This document shows positions 11,501 through 23,500 of a stretch of DNA of 64,000 nucleotides, piece after piece (position 1 is the stretch's first letter; each line of letters starts with the position of its first letter). Location of the stretch: positions 92,733,382 to 92,797,381 of the forward strand of contig NC_081824.1 in the NCBI RefSeq assembly GCF_030867095.1, read 5' to 3'. Source of the stretch: Alligator mississippiensis. Its lineage: Eukaryota; Chordata; Crocodylia; Alligatoridae. The position numbers were made by a program, and so were the translations under genes. Under the pieces are notes generated by a model, which had not been told where the DNA came from, did not search any database, and worked only from the letters and a program-made list of their open reading frames with translations.

Positions 11501-14500
11501 ATTTCAAAATTCAGGAAGGTGGCTGGCTACTTCCACTGGAGTATCAAGGGGGGCAAGATGCTAAAGGACAGAGGCAGAGCTGAGCATCCTGCAGCACAAA
11601 ATCATGCAGGATGTGGAGACTCAATGGAACTCCACATACCTGAGGTGCAGGCACTAGTGAAGCAGCTGAAGGAGGGCATCAAAAGTGGCTGGATCTGTTG
11701 TGGTCCACTACAGTCCATGTGCTGGCGGGTATGTGTGACCTGAGGGTGAAGTGAAGCATCTGCAGCAACAAAACCCTTGATCACTGGATGGAGGTGCTGG
11801 TGAACAGTCAGGGAGATGGAAGGGCACAGGCTGGGGGGCGTGGAAGAGGAGGATCCATTTTCCCATGCCAGCACTCCAGCCATGAGCCAATCTCCTCCAC
11901 CACAGCTGCTGCCAATGTGGGCCAAGGGCATGGCTTCAATGCTGGGGTCCAGAGGCACCAGACCCCGCCATCGGGTAGGTAGCGCAGAGGCCTTGGTGGC
12001 TGCCTATCTCGCCGAGGACGTGGAGCCTCTGCATTGTGACCCCTTGGCCTATTGGGCAACCCACAGCCAGGTGTGGCAGGACCTGGCCACAGTTGCCCGG
12101 GAATACCTGTCCTGTCCACTGACCAGTGTTCCAAGCAAGAGGGTGTTCAGCATTGCTGGGGATGTTGTGACACCCCACCGCACATCCTTGGATCCTGGTT
12201 TGGTGGAGAAGCTGGTGTTCCTGAAGGTGAACCTCCTGCTGCTGGGGTTCCCTAAGCTCCACGTGCAGGTGGAGTGAGTGCCACCCTCCTAACTCCGCAC
12301 CTATTTGCTTTTTTTATTTGTGTTCAGAAACTTGAGGTCCACTTTCACAGAAACCCCTGCACTACTCTGCCTGACACCTGGCAGGCCTCATTCCCCCACA
12401 AGGGGCTACCATCCCTTCTGCATTCAGCCTGTTCTGCCTTAACACGTACAAGTGATATGAGTTTTGCTTTCAACATATTGAGGTGCACTTTCACAGAAAC
12501 CCCAGCACTTATCTCCTTGTAACTTGGCAGGCTTCATGCCTTCAGAAGGGGCTAGCATTCCTTCTGTTTTCATCTGAATCTGCAAAATAATGACAAAGTT
12601 ATAGGTATTTTAATGATTCCCCATTATAGTCTATGGCCAAAGCTCCAAATTGGCACCAAATCAAATTGGGATAGTGATTTGAATCACTGAATCGGCCAAA
12701 TCCAAATCGAATACTTGCTGTTTTGTGCAGGCCTATTAATAGCCAAAAGTTTTAATTTACCCTATGTCCCCCCAATCCAGGCAGGTGCATAGTAAAGGTC
12801 AGAATGATAATTTCTAAAGGGTGTGTGATAATGAGGTTAGGTCTGAGTTGTCCTTTTGGTTTACAGCATGTTGCAAGTGTTTTCAACTTTGAAAAAGTGA
12901 ACTGAAATGTTCAGTGAAGAAGATAAAAGATTTAATTTTAAAAGTCAGCTGAGATGTCTAAAAGAAAAAAGTAGACCAGACTGCAGAATGTTAAAATGCT
13001 TTCAGTTGTATATAAAAGCATTTTAGTTTGAATATTTTTAATGACTTCATAGCATTGTGAAATAGCCCCTGAATTTCATATCACTTTCCCAGTATTCTTC
13101 ATGGGTACTGTTAGGAGGTAATTAAAGTGTACAGTGCATTTTAGTTTATCTGAAAACTCTGTAAGCTGGGAGTTTCTCTCTTGTTAAATGTAAACAAGTT
13201 TGATGGAAAAGGAAACTCTCGAGGAAGCTTGGGTGGTTTAGCAAGCTCCTCCAAATCTGAACTGAAATGATCTATTCCTCCAAAATGGCATTAAGGAAAG
13301 TGTGCAGGTAGAAGAGCTTTCTCTCAGATAAGTTAATGAAGATCCCACAGTACATGTTTCAAGATGTACACATGCTCATCGTAGTTTCCTGGCTAAATTC
13401 CAGATGGGCATTATTATAACTTCCCTTCTTAAAATTCCTAACATCCCTACCTAATCCTATAGCTCAAGTGTTGTAGAATGTTCCTGTGCAAAGCAAAACA
13501 ACTGCTACATTTTCCCCAAAGGGTGGGTACGCAACCATTGTAGGATGTTTTGAATGGTAAATGAAATGTGCTGCATATGTTTCAGTCTTTATTTACTTTG
13601 ATAAAGAAGGTTTTAGGAATATTTTATGAAGTTGTCCTAATTATTGTCTTGCTTGCAGGAATGCATTTCTGTGCAACTGTAAGCAATATCTACACATGCA
13701 AATTAAAAACTTAAGCTAGAAAAAATATTTGCAAGTGTTGTATTTACTGGCTAATTAAAGACAGATAAGGGAAAAATCAGTTCTTTGTTTGTTACTTCTA
13801 CTTTTCAGTTTTAAGTGGTTTGTGAATAAACTGAGATTAGATATTTCTAGGAAATGAATCGTGCCTGGGCCACGTTCTTCAGATTTCAGAATCAACTGTA
13901 AACTTGTTTAAAATGAAAATATTTCTGCATTTGTTTTCCATGATATCTCAAAATCCTGACTGCTCAAAACTATCTGGGTCTTTTGAAGGCAGGCAGGCAT
14001 GGAGGTTGAACCTTAAATACAGCATAATTTGTCTTTACGTATTAGCCTCATACTGTGTCTCAGATTTTATGGAGATTCAGATATAAACATGATTTTAAAA
14101 AATTGGGAAAGAATTGGAGAAAAAATCTCATGGGGAAATGCACAGTGGGTAAAAGTGTCAAATACTGAATCTAGAATATGCAAGTATTTCCTTAACTAGG
14201 AACTAATTGCACATTCCTTGCATTTTTGTTGTAGGAACAACAAACCAGTTTTATACACATCATTTGGAACTATTCAAGGAGTTATTGCTGTTCTTCCTCC
14301 TATTTAGTTATGAGAGATTCAGACATAAGCACACTCAGTTTAATTGAATAATCACCATTATTTTAATCAGTTTTTAATTCATTAATTAAATTAGAATGTT
14401 GATTACATCAGAAACACTTTTGGAAAATGTTCTTGTTCAAATATGATGACCACTAGCCTGATCTAGGAAAGGTCGTCATTTCCTGTTGCTTAAACAGGAA

Positions 14501-17500
14501 AATCTATAAAGTGGTTTGTTTTTTTTCTAATCAAGTTTAAGCTGTGTACTTCCTGCACATTGCAGAGATTTTCTTCTTGCTGGCTGTGCATGATCACTAT
14601 TCATGTACTGACAAGAAATGGTTAGTTGCTATCCTGAGTCACTGTGTGATCATACCCCTTTGCACATAGTTTATTAAACATATCTAGACGTGTATGTTCA
14701 TTGGTATTGCTCAACAGAAGCCATTGCTAAAAATGAATCTGTGTGCCATTACCTTCTTGTTGGGAAAGCAGGGAAAGATCAGATCATATTTGCATTTACG
14801 TGTATATTTTTATGCATAGTTACAGGGCTTATTGGCCCTTTAGTATGATGAAACAGCAGATATTAACCTCTTTTTCATCACTAGATTTGTACATCAGTAC
14901 CCTTAAATAATCAAAGGTTACACAAGTGAGCCTTTTCTCTATGTTTTATACAGTTTCATGCTCTATTTATTAGAAGTCTAAATAATTTAAAAAATGAATT
15001 GACCTCCTTTAGGCATGTAACAGTTATTAGTACATTTCTTACTTCATCCCTTGTACATGCATATTGGCACTGGTTGAAGGAAAAAACAATTTGCTACCAC
15101 TTTGGAAAGTGGTCAATGCATTATAAAGTGTTAATCTAACTTTACTTTAGATGGTGATCAGCCTTTCAAGGATATGTCTATACTGCAATCAGAAATGCGA
15201 TTACAGTACAGGGAGACCTACCTGATCTAACACTAGTGTAACTAGTACAGGGGTCAGGAGCAATTAAGCCACAGTAAGCTTTTATACTGCCAGTGCATCT
15301 GCAGCTTCCTTGCAACTAGTCTGAGCTCACTAGACTAGAGCTAGCCCAGGTCTTCCTGCATAGTCTGCAACCATACCTGCAAATGCAGTGTATATTTATA
15401 AACCCTATATATAAAAAATAATCTCAACTTCTGTTGCTATTGTTGGATACCTTTAATAAAATACATGAAAATTATGAGATAGAAAAGGGTGCTGACTGAC
15501 ATTAGAAGGGGTTTTTTCATCATCTCAAACTTTTCTCATTTTTCCCCACTGATTTTCTTTCTTTACACTCTTTATATCTATTTGACCCTGCAGTGAAGTG
15601 ATTGGTTCTAAAATAATCTGTTCAAGATAACTTCCATGGCAGTAAAATATAATATCCTAAATATGTGATTACTACTTCACTGCACAATCAAGGAAGAGGA
15701 GAAAATGAGCTGCTAACCTTTTATTAAAACCCATACATCTTAAAGGAAAATAAAAGGCTTTTGGTCAAAAAAAAGAGTCTTCTAGCAAAGTCTCTTGCAA
15801 ACTTGCTGAAGTGCAGAAATTCCCGTTATAAACACACACAGTGTATATGCTTTGGAGGTATCTACATTCTCTTTATTTTACCTGATTTATAACGGGGGAC
15901 ATAAAGTTAAAATTGCGCTCTTGCTTTTTCCCCATTTTTCCCTTTATAATTGTAAGTTAAGAGTTGAAATTCCATACCACTTTAAGTTTGGGCCATATAC
16001 CACTGCACTGTGAGCCTACATTCTTACCTTTATATTGCTTCCTGTGTATGATCAAAGTCTCTTATTAAGCATGAAATCGATAGAACTATGCAGATTAGCA
16101 TCAATTTTACACAAGACAGAGGGACAGAGAGAGTGCTTGCTGCCAGTAACATCTGACAGATATTCAATTTCTTCGTTAAGTCTTAACAAAGGTCAAGGAT
16201 AGTTTGTGAGCTCTTGCACTCAGAAAAGTGTGATTGAAATACAAAGTGAGGGAGGTGTTGTGAAAGTGAAGGGCTGCTACCTATGTTGCATCTCTTTTAA
16301 GGCAATGAAGAAATACTGTTTCCAAAGTTTTTAAGCTACTGCCTTTTTCTACAGAACACTAGATTCATTTTAAACTAAAAATGTAACACCTAATAGGTTG
16401 TGACTTTAGGTCTGGTCAGAATTTTTCATCAAAACTGTTTCAATGTAAAATTGTCTCATTTCAACTAATTTCTTCATAAAAAAAAAACCCAGCAGCTTTC
16501 CAAGGAAAAAATGTATATGGTCAAATTCCATAACATCTGCTAACTGTACTGACCTCCCTACAGCCCTGATCCTGCAAATGAAAAATGGGACTCAAGGAGC
16601 AGAAGGTTGTTTTAGCACATCTGTTCTGAGGCTGGGGTCCTAATAATACATGCAGTCCTTTATTTGCTTTTATTGCAGCACTGCAGTGACATCCTTGCAA
16701 GGTACTATGAGGCTGCAAACGGACATTGCTTTAGTCCTGACATAAGCCACTTTATCCCAGGACAGCATGCAATCATTCAGACGTCCATATCCATTGTCCC
16801 AGAATAAATCCTAACAAGGTTTACAGGATAAGAAATACTAGCAGTTTATCCTGGGACATCACAAAGTGTGTCTGTACAGTTATCCTGGGATGGCATCATT
16901 GGCTCTATGGCAGAAAAGCGGCAGTGAATTCAGCTGCTAACTAAACCCTGATTAGAAGGGCTATGTGTGTACATGCCAATTCCAGGATATTTCTGTTCCA
17001 AGACAAACACAGGCACAACATGCCCAGGGACAAATGCAATGTCTGTTCCTAGCCTGAGAGTATTACATTTTTTCTCACATGTGTCTCAAACATATGTGTG
17101 TGATGGCAGAGCACTGCTTGCATGAATGACTAACAAATAGTACTGAAGTTTTTAACTCCTTGGGTTTTTTTTGTCCTTATCTAGATGGCTGATTTATGAA
17201 GAACCTGGTTTCCAGGGAATCCCTTTAATGTTGGAACCTGGTGAATATCCTAATTTAGCCTTCTGGGAGAAGAAGGAAGCCTACATTAGATCTATGAGAC
17301 CCTTGAAAATGGTAACATGTAACTGCTTGCAAATTCTATAGTCAAGGCACCTAGTGCTAATATGTTAATACTAACATGTTATATTGCAGCCCTATGCAAA
17401 ATTTGCAAAAATAGCTTATATGTAATTTTGAAAATCTTTATATAGGATTTTTAATGCATTTCTAGAAAGATCTTGGACTTCTAGGTATAACTGTGTCCAT

Positions 17501-20500
17501 TAGTATTTAATTTTTGTCTGTGATGCTATGGACTTTGAAAAATCTTCTTTCTTAAAGAAAGTTGTCATTTGGAATACATCTGTGAACACTTAAATTTATT
17601 GGAGATCAAATTATTTTTATTTTTATTTTTTATTTTTAGGGTGGCCGCAAAGTTGAACATACTGGAGAGCCCAAGGTAAAAACAGCAAGTACATTTATTT
17701 AATTATTAGGCAAGCACTTTTAATACCAGAGACATGACAGTCATCAGTGTATAATGTCAATTTATTTTTTCAAGGAGGACAAGGACTAGTACCATGGTTT
17801 GTATGTGTGTCTTGCTCAAAAACCAGCTGCCAATTATAGTGTATGTGTATGAGTCCACAAATTATGTATGTGATAGCAGAGAGCTGCTTGCATGTGTGAA
17901 TAATGAATATTTAAATCCTAGTTCTGCATTATGATCTACAGGGGCAAAACACTGAGATAGTGGAGACCCACTGGCTAGTTTCATGGTCCAGTCTTTTGCA
18001 TATAAATCTTTAGTACAGAGGGAATGACTGCTTTCAAGGCATGTTGACTGGACTGTCCTTGTAATCTACTTTTTTGTAACTTGCTTCATCTAATTTCTGT
18101 TGTAGGTAGTCCTTTATGAGAAGCCTTTCTTTGAAGGGAGAAGCATGGAACTGGAATCAGAAATACTTACTTTTACTGGGGAAGAAAAACAAAAAGAAGA
18201 ATTGGGATCAAAAAAGACAATGCCGTTTACATCAGTGGGGTCTATAAAAGTGCTGGGAGGACTGTAAGTAGAAGGAGATGCCACAACATTCCTAATTTAA
18301 GAATGAAGGAGAGTCTGGTCCAAGTAGTAGCAATGTGAAAATGGAAATTGTATCGGACAGGCAAATTTCCTTTGCCTTCATAACTTTTGCCAAATTTTGT
18401 ATATTCACTTCAGGATGTACAAAGAAATTGGACCCTTCAGAGCCAGTTCCTGTGACACCTCTTGGCTGTCTAAGTAGACTTAGACGTCTAAGTGCAATTA
18501 TCTTACAACCTATATGAAGTTTAGATTCACTAGTATCTGACCCTTAAGACTGAGTCACAAATGTGCCTTTGTTTTAAAAGAAGCAAATTGCTTAAATCAG
18601 GATTCATTGTTATTGAAGGATTATAGGACAAATTCAGATTCTTTTACTGACTAGTTTCCTTTCTCCAGCACAGTTTTTTGCCTTTCTTTTCCCTTTTCAG
18701 TTGGGTGGCTTATGAGAAACCAAGGTTTGCGGGTCATCAATACTTACTAGAAGAAGGAGCATACCAGTACTGGAAAGATTGGGGTGGTTACAGTGAGGAT
18801 CTGCAGTCCCTGCGGCCTGTTCTTGGTGTAAGTTTCAAGATTATGTGCTATTTATTGCTTGGACCCAGTGAAACAATTTTTTCACATTTGCCTTTGATGT
18901 TTTTGTTTGCTTCAACAGGACTTTGCAAGCTCCCACATGATAATGTACAGTGAAGAAAATTTTGGGTCTAAAGGTGCCAATATCAGTGTATTAGGAATAA
19001 TTTCCAATTTAAAGGACACTGGATATGGACTGCGAACAAAATCCATAAACGTGTTAAGTGGAGTGTAAGTGAAATGTTTAATTACATTTTCATTTTATTT
19101 TTCTTAGCTGTTCTTTCTGGACTAGATTGGTATAAATCAATATGTTTTTCTTCTCTGCCTTTTGTGCAGGAATACTTCAAATATTTCAAATGTAGTATTA
19201 ATAAAATAATAGAAAATTAGCATTGGAAGGGTCCTCAGGAGGTCATTTAATCCAACCCCCTTGCTCAAAGCAGGACCATCTCCACCTATATCATACCAGC
19301 CAAGGCTTTGTCTAGCTGGGCCTTAAGAACCTCCAAGGACAGAGATTCCACAACCTCTGTGTAACCTGTCCCAGTGCTTTACTACCCTTCTGAGAAACAT
19401 TTCCCTAATAGCTAACCTAAACTTCCCTTGCTGTTACTAGAGATTGTTGCTCCTTGTCCTGTCATCTGCCACCGCTAAGAAAAGTCTACCTCCATCCTCT
19501 TTGGAACCACCCTTCAGATAGCTGAAGGTTGCTACTAAATTCCCTCTCAGTCTTCTCTTCTCCAAACTAAATAAGCCCAGTTTCCTTAGCCTCTCCTCAG
19601 AAGTCATGTGCCCCAGCCACCTAACCATTTCCATTGCCCTTCGTTGAACTCTCTCCAAATTGTCCGCATCCTTTCTGTATCCCTTCTGAAGAATCACTTC
19701 CCTCATTCTGATGGCAGTGCTCCTACTAATGTAGCCCATGTATGCTTTTAGCCTTCTTAGCAGTAAAGGCACACTGGATCATTTTCTGCTTATTGCCCAC
19801 TGTAACTCCCAGGTCCTTTTGTGCAGAATTGCTACTTAGCTAGTTGATCCCCAGCCTGTACTGGTGCATGGGATTGTTCTGTCCTAAGTGCAGGACTTTG
19901 CACTTGTCCTTATTGAACCTCATGAGATTTCTTTTGGCCCAATCCTCCAAGTTGTCAAGGTCTTTCTGAATCTTAACCCGACCCTCCAGCATATCCACTA
20001 CTCCTCACAGCTTGGTGTCACCTGCAAACTTGCTGAGGGTGTGCTCCATCTAACATCCAGGTCATTGATGAAGATACTGAACAACACCGACCCCAGGACC
20101 AGCCCTTGGGGCATTCCACTTGATACCAGCTCCCAATTAGGCATCAAGCCATTGATTGCTACCCTTTGAGCCCAATGACTCCTTTTCTATCCACCTTACA
20201 GTTCATTCATCCAACCTGTACTTCCTTATACTTGCTTGCAAGAATGTTGTGGGAGACTGTGCCAAAAGCCTTGCTAAAGTGAAAGTATATCATGCCCACT
20301 GTTTTTCCTGCACCCACAGAGGCAGTCATTTCATCATAGAAGGCAGTCAGGTTAGTCAGGCATGACTTGCCCCTGGTAAATCCATGCTGCACCTTCTCCT
20401 CCAAATGCTTAGAAATGGATTCCTGGAGGATCTGGTTCATGATTTTTCCAGGGACTGGGGTGAGGCTGACTGCTCTGTAGTTTCCCAGATCCTTCTTACC

Positions 20501-23500
20501 TTTCTTAACGATGGACACTATCTTTGTCCTTTTCCAATCATCTGGGACCTCTGAGTTTTCAAGGATAATGGCCAGCAGCTCTGCAGTCATATTGGCCAAC
20601 TCCCTCAGCACCTTGCGTTCATTGCATCTGGCCCCATGGATTTGTATACATCCAGCTTTTCTAAATCGACCCTGACCTGTTCTTTCACCACTGGCTGCTC
20701 ACCTCCTCCCCAAACTTTGCTGCCAGGTGCAATAGTCTGGGAGCTGTGAAGACTGAGGTGAAAAAAGCATTGAGTTTCCCTGGTCTTCCTCTTGTTTCTG
20801 ACATAGTTGTAGAATCGCTTTTTGTTACCCTTCACAGCCCTGGCTAGCCACAACTCCAATTGTGCTTTGGTCTCTCTGATTTCATCTCTGCATGCCCAAG
20901 TAATACTCTTATACTCCTCCCTAGTTTTGTCCAAGTTTCCACTTCTTATAAAGAAGCTTCCTTTTTGTGGTTTAGCTCACTGAAGAGCTCCCTGCTAAGC
21001 CAAGCTGGACTTCTGCTATACTTGCTAGTCTTCCTGCACATCAGGGTATCCTGTGCACTTAGTAAGGTTTCTTTAAACCACTGTCTCGGACCTGGTTTTG
21101 AGGCACTAGCTCTGGTTAGTCTCTTCCAGACACTGGGCCGCTGACCCCTGTCTAACTCTGCAGCCTTACACTTTGCCCGCTCCGGGCTCAACAGTCACTT
21201 GAGCCTTAAGCCAGCTCCAGGCAGGGCTCAAATCAATCACATGCCCCAGAGGCATCAATGGGATCTCCGTATACCACCCCTCTAGTCCCAACCCAAACCT
21301 TCCGTTAAAACTGTAAGCCCCTGGGCTGTAACATACCAACAGTGGAAGCGGCCCTCTGCCACTTTAAGAGGGCAAACCTTCCCTCACCCCTTGCGCTGGC
21401 ATACCTCCCAGCCTGGGCTCCTTGTTAGTTCCCCAAGCCTCAGTATTCCTGCAGACAGTCTAGGGTCCCTGGGTTGCTCTCTTGGGCAGGAGCTTCTAAC
21501 CCAGCAGCTGGCAGGGCTAGACTAGCTTGCCAGCCCAAGTCTCAGGCTTATGTCCTCCCAGGGCCCAGCCCATTTCAGTCAGCAGGCTGCTTGTAGGTGC
21601 CTAATAACTGCTTCATTTGCTCCATTGCCCCAGCAACCTGCAATTGCTGTGCCTTGCCTAGCCAGCTGAGCTCCCTGGCTCTCCAACGCTCTCTGTTACA
21701 ATCCTGAACTCACTGCTGCCCAAGTTGCCTTCCACTTCTACATTCCCTTCCAATTATTCTCTGTTTTTGAACAGCGGGTCGGGAAGAGCACAGCCCCTAG
21801 TTGGCCTCTCCAACACCTGCATCAGGAAGTTGTCCCAAACACTCTCCAAAAACTTCCTGGATTGCCTGTGCATAGTGTTCTGCATTTTCATTTTTTACCA
21901 ATTTTCGCCAATAAATTCCATGATTTTATTTTAATTGAAATTATTTAGTTTTTACACCCATTTTTACTGATTTACACGCTTTATCTAGTTCGCTCAATTT
22001 TACCAGGTACAGTAAAAATCCCTGTTAACCGACATGCGTGGGGAATGGCTGGGGGTGTCGGTAAGCTAAAAGTGCTAGTTACCTGAGGCACAGGTTTCCA
22101 GCTGGACGCGAAGGGATGGGGCAGTGGCTCTGGGGGCCAGGGAGGGTGGCTGGAGCTACTGCCTGGGGGTGCAGGGCTCCCAGCTCTGACCCCAGGCAGG
22201 CTGGGAGCGGCCATGGGAATCGCTCCTAGGGTGGGTGGGTCCCAACTCCACCCCAGTGGCTCCAGCTGTGGCACTGCCCTGGGCACTAGGATCTGCGATC
22301 CCTGCCAGGGGGACAGGTGGGAGAGCCCGGCCCCACTCCCTGCAGCGGGCACCGCATCCAGCTGTTCCACACAGGCCCACTGGGCTGGAGCCACTGCCCA
22401 GGGGCACAGGGCTCCCAGCTCTGACCCCAGGCGGGGCAGGAGGTGCTGGTGCCGGGGTCAGGATTGGGTGTGTCCCTGAAAAATTCCTGGAATTTTTATT
22501 TTTTTTTTAAATAAAAACTGAAAATGCAGAACCCTACCTGTGCATTGCTGTTGTATTGCAGATTTCAGAGTAGTTGAAACCCCACATGAGAACCAGGAAC
22601 TTCTGCTAATTTTTTGAAGAAAGCTTCATCCTCCTGGTCTTGGGGGCTATAGCAGAACCCTACCATGACATCACCCTTGTTGCTCTCCCCTCTGACCCAA
22701 ACTCAGAGACTTTCAGCAAGCCTATCTCCAGTTTCATACTGGAGCTCTGAGCAGTCATATGGCTCTTTTACATACAGCATAACTCTCCTGTTCTCTGCTG
22801 CCTGTCCTTCCTGAATAGTGTATACCCATCCATGACAGTGCTCTAGTTGTGGACTGTTACTTTATATTTAATACAGTACTTAATTGGGAAATAAACTATT
22901 CATTTTGGACTTCTGTTACCATTCATGATCTTTGATCTTTTGTTATGTAAATATATCTAATGTCCAATTCAAATATGTTGTTGTTAATCCTATTAATGTT
23001 TTAATGTTAAAAAATGGTGCTTATATAAGTGACACCACTTAATTTTGTGGCACTAACTAAGTACATATTATTATGTTTATAATATGTATTATGTTTATAT
23101 GTGTATCACTGAAATAAACATAGTAGCCAAACTATCTGTTAGTGAAGATGAAATTTAACTTTCAGAAGGTGCATATAATTTCCCAGTGGACTCTAACCTG
23201 CTTTCTAATATTAATTTTTTTTGGCAATTTTTTAACCCTGAGGCTCATATGTATGAATGGTGACTAACAACAGGTGTGACAACCTCTCAATATCCTCCTA
23301 CTCATTCTGATGGCATTTAACAGTAGGAAGGAATAATTCACCTTTGCTACCTTAAATCAAGTATTGTTTTTTTTTTCTAAATGTAATCATACATTGTAAT
23401 TATGATTTTATTTTTATTTTCATGCACTCTTTTCCATTTTACTTCTACAAAATTAATACTTTGAACTGAAGTTTCCTTTGAAGATAGAATTGTTTTGCGA

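Larger units (their letters stand above)
7138..17184 (+). other. 10-kb CRYBG1 intron between motifs 3 and 4
   Basis: Intron from gtaagt to cttatctag. In order it holds a CR1/L3-like relic (7890-8365), a hairpin-capped element (8367-8960), the degenerate hAT transposon (9465-12735) and two probable small inverted-repeat elements (near 15165-15360 and 16715-17055). The segments 12744-15160 and 15361-16714 are plain AT-rich DNA in which I see nothing. Confidence 0.75.
19198..22850 (-). mobile_element. CR1 LINE, minus strand, 3' end through endonuclease region
   Basis: The CR1 3' end lies at about 19200, where ggaagggtcctcaggaggtc and tccaaccccct are diagnostic. Going right (5' on the minus strand) come the terminal domain (19437-19772), RT pieces with [21 protein letters not shown] and [11 protein letters not shown] (20207-20611), and an RT-upstream piece (20605-20934). 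After a foreign insert come endonuclease remnants reading [17 protein letters not shown] and [11 protein letters not shown] near 22560-22700. Frames are broken. The element is interrupted by a GC-rich insert (about 21149-21700) and by the hAT MITE at 21873-22536. Confidence 0.82.

Noticed and set aside
11202..12134. Several antisense open frames inside the hAT element
   Set aside because: They are shadows of the transposase coding sequence on the + strand, where the BED, catalytic and dimerisation signatures read.
22156..22510. Open frames in GC-rich sequence on both strands
   Set aside because: They fall inside the hAT MITE 21873-22536 and reflect its GC-rich core.
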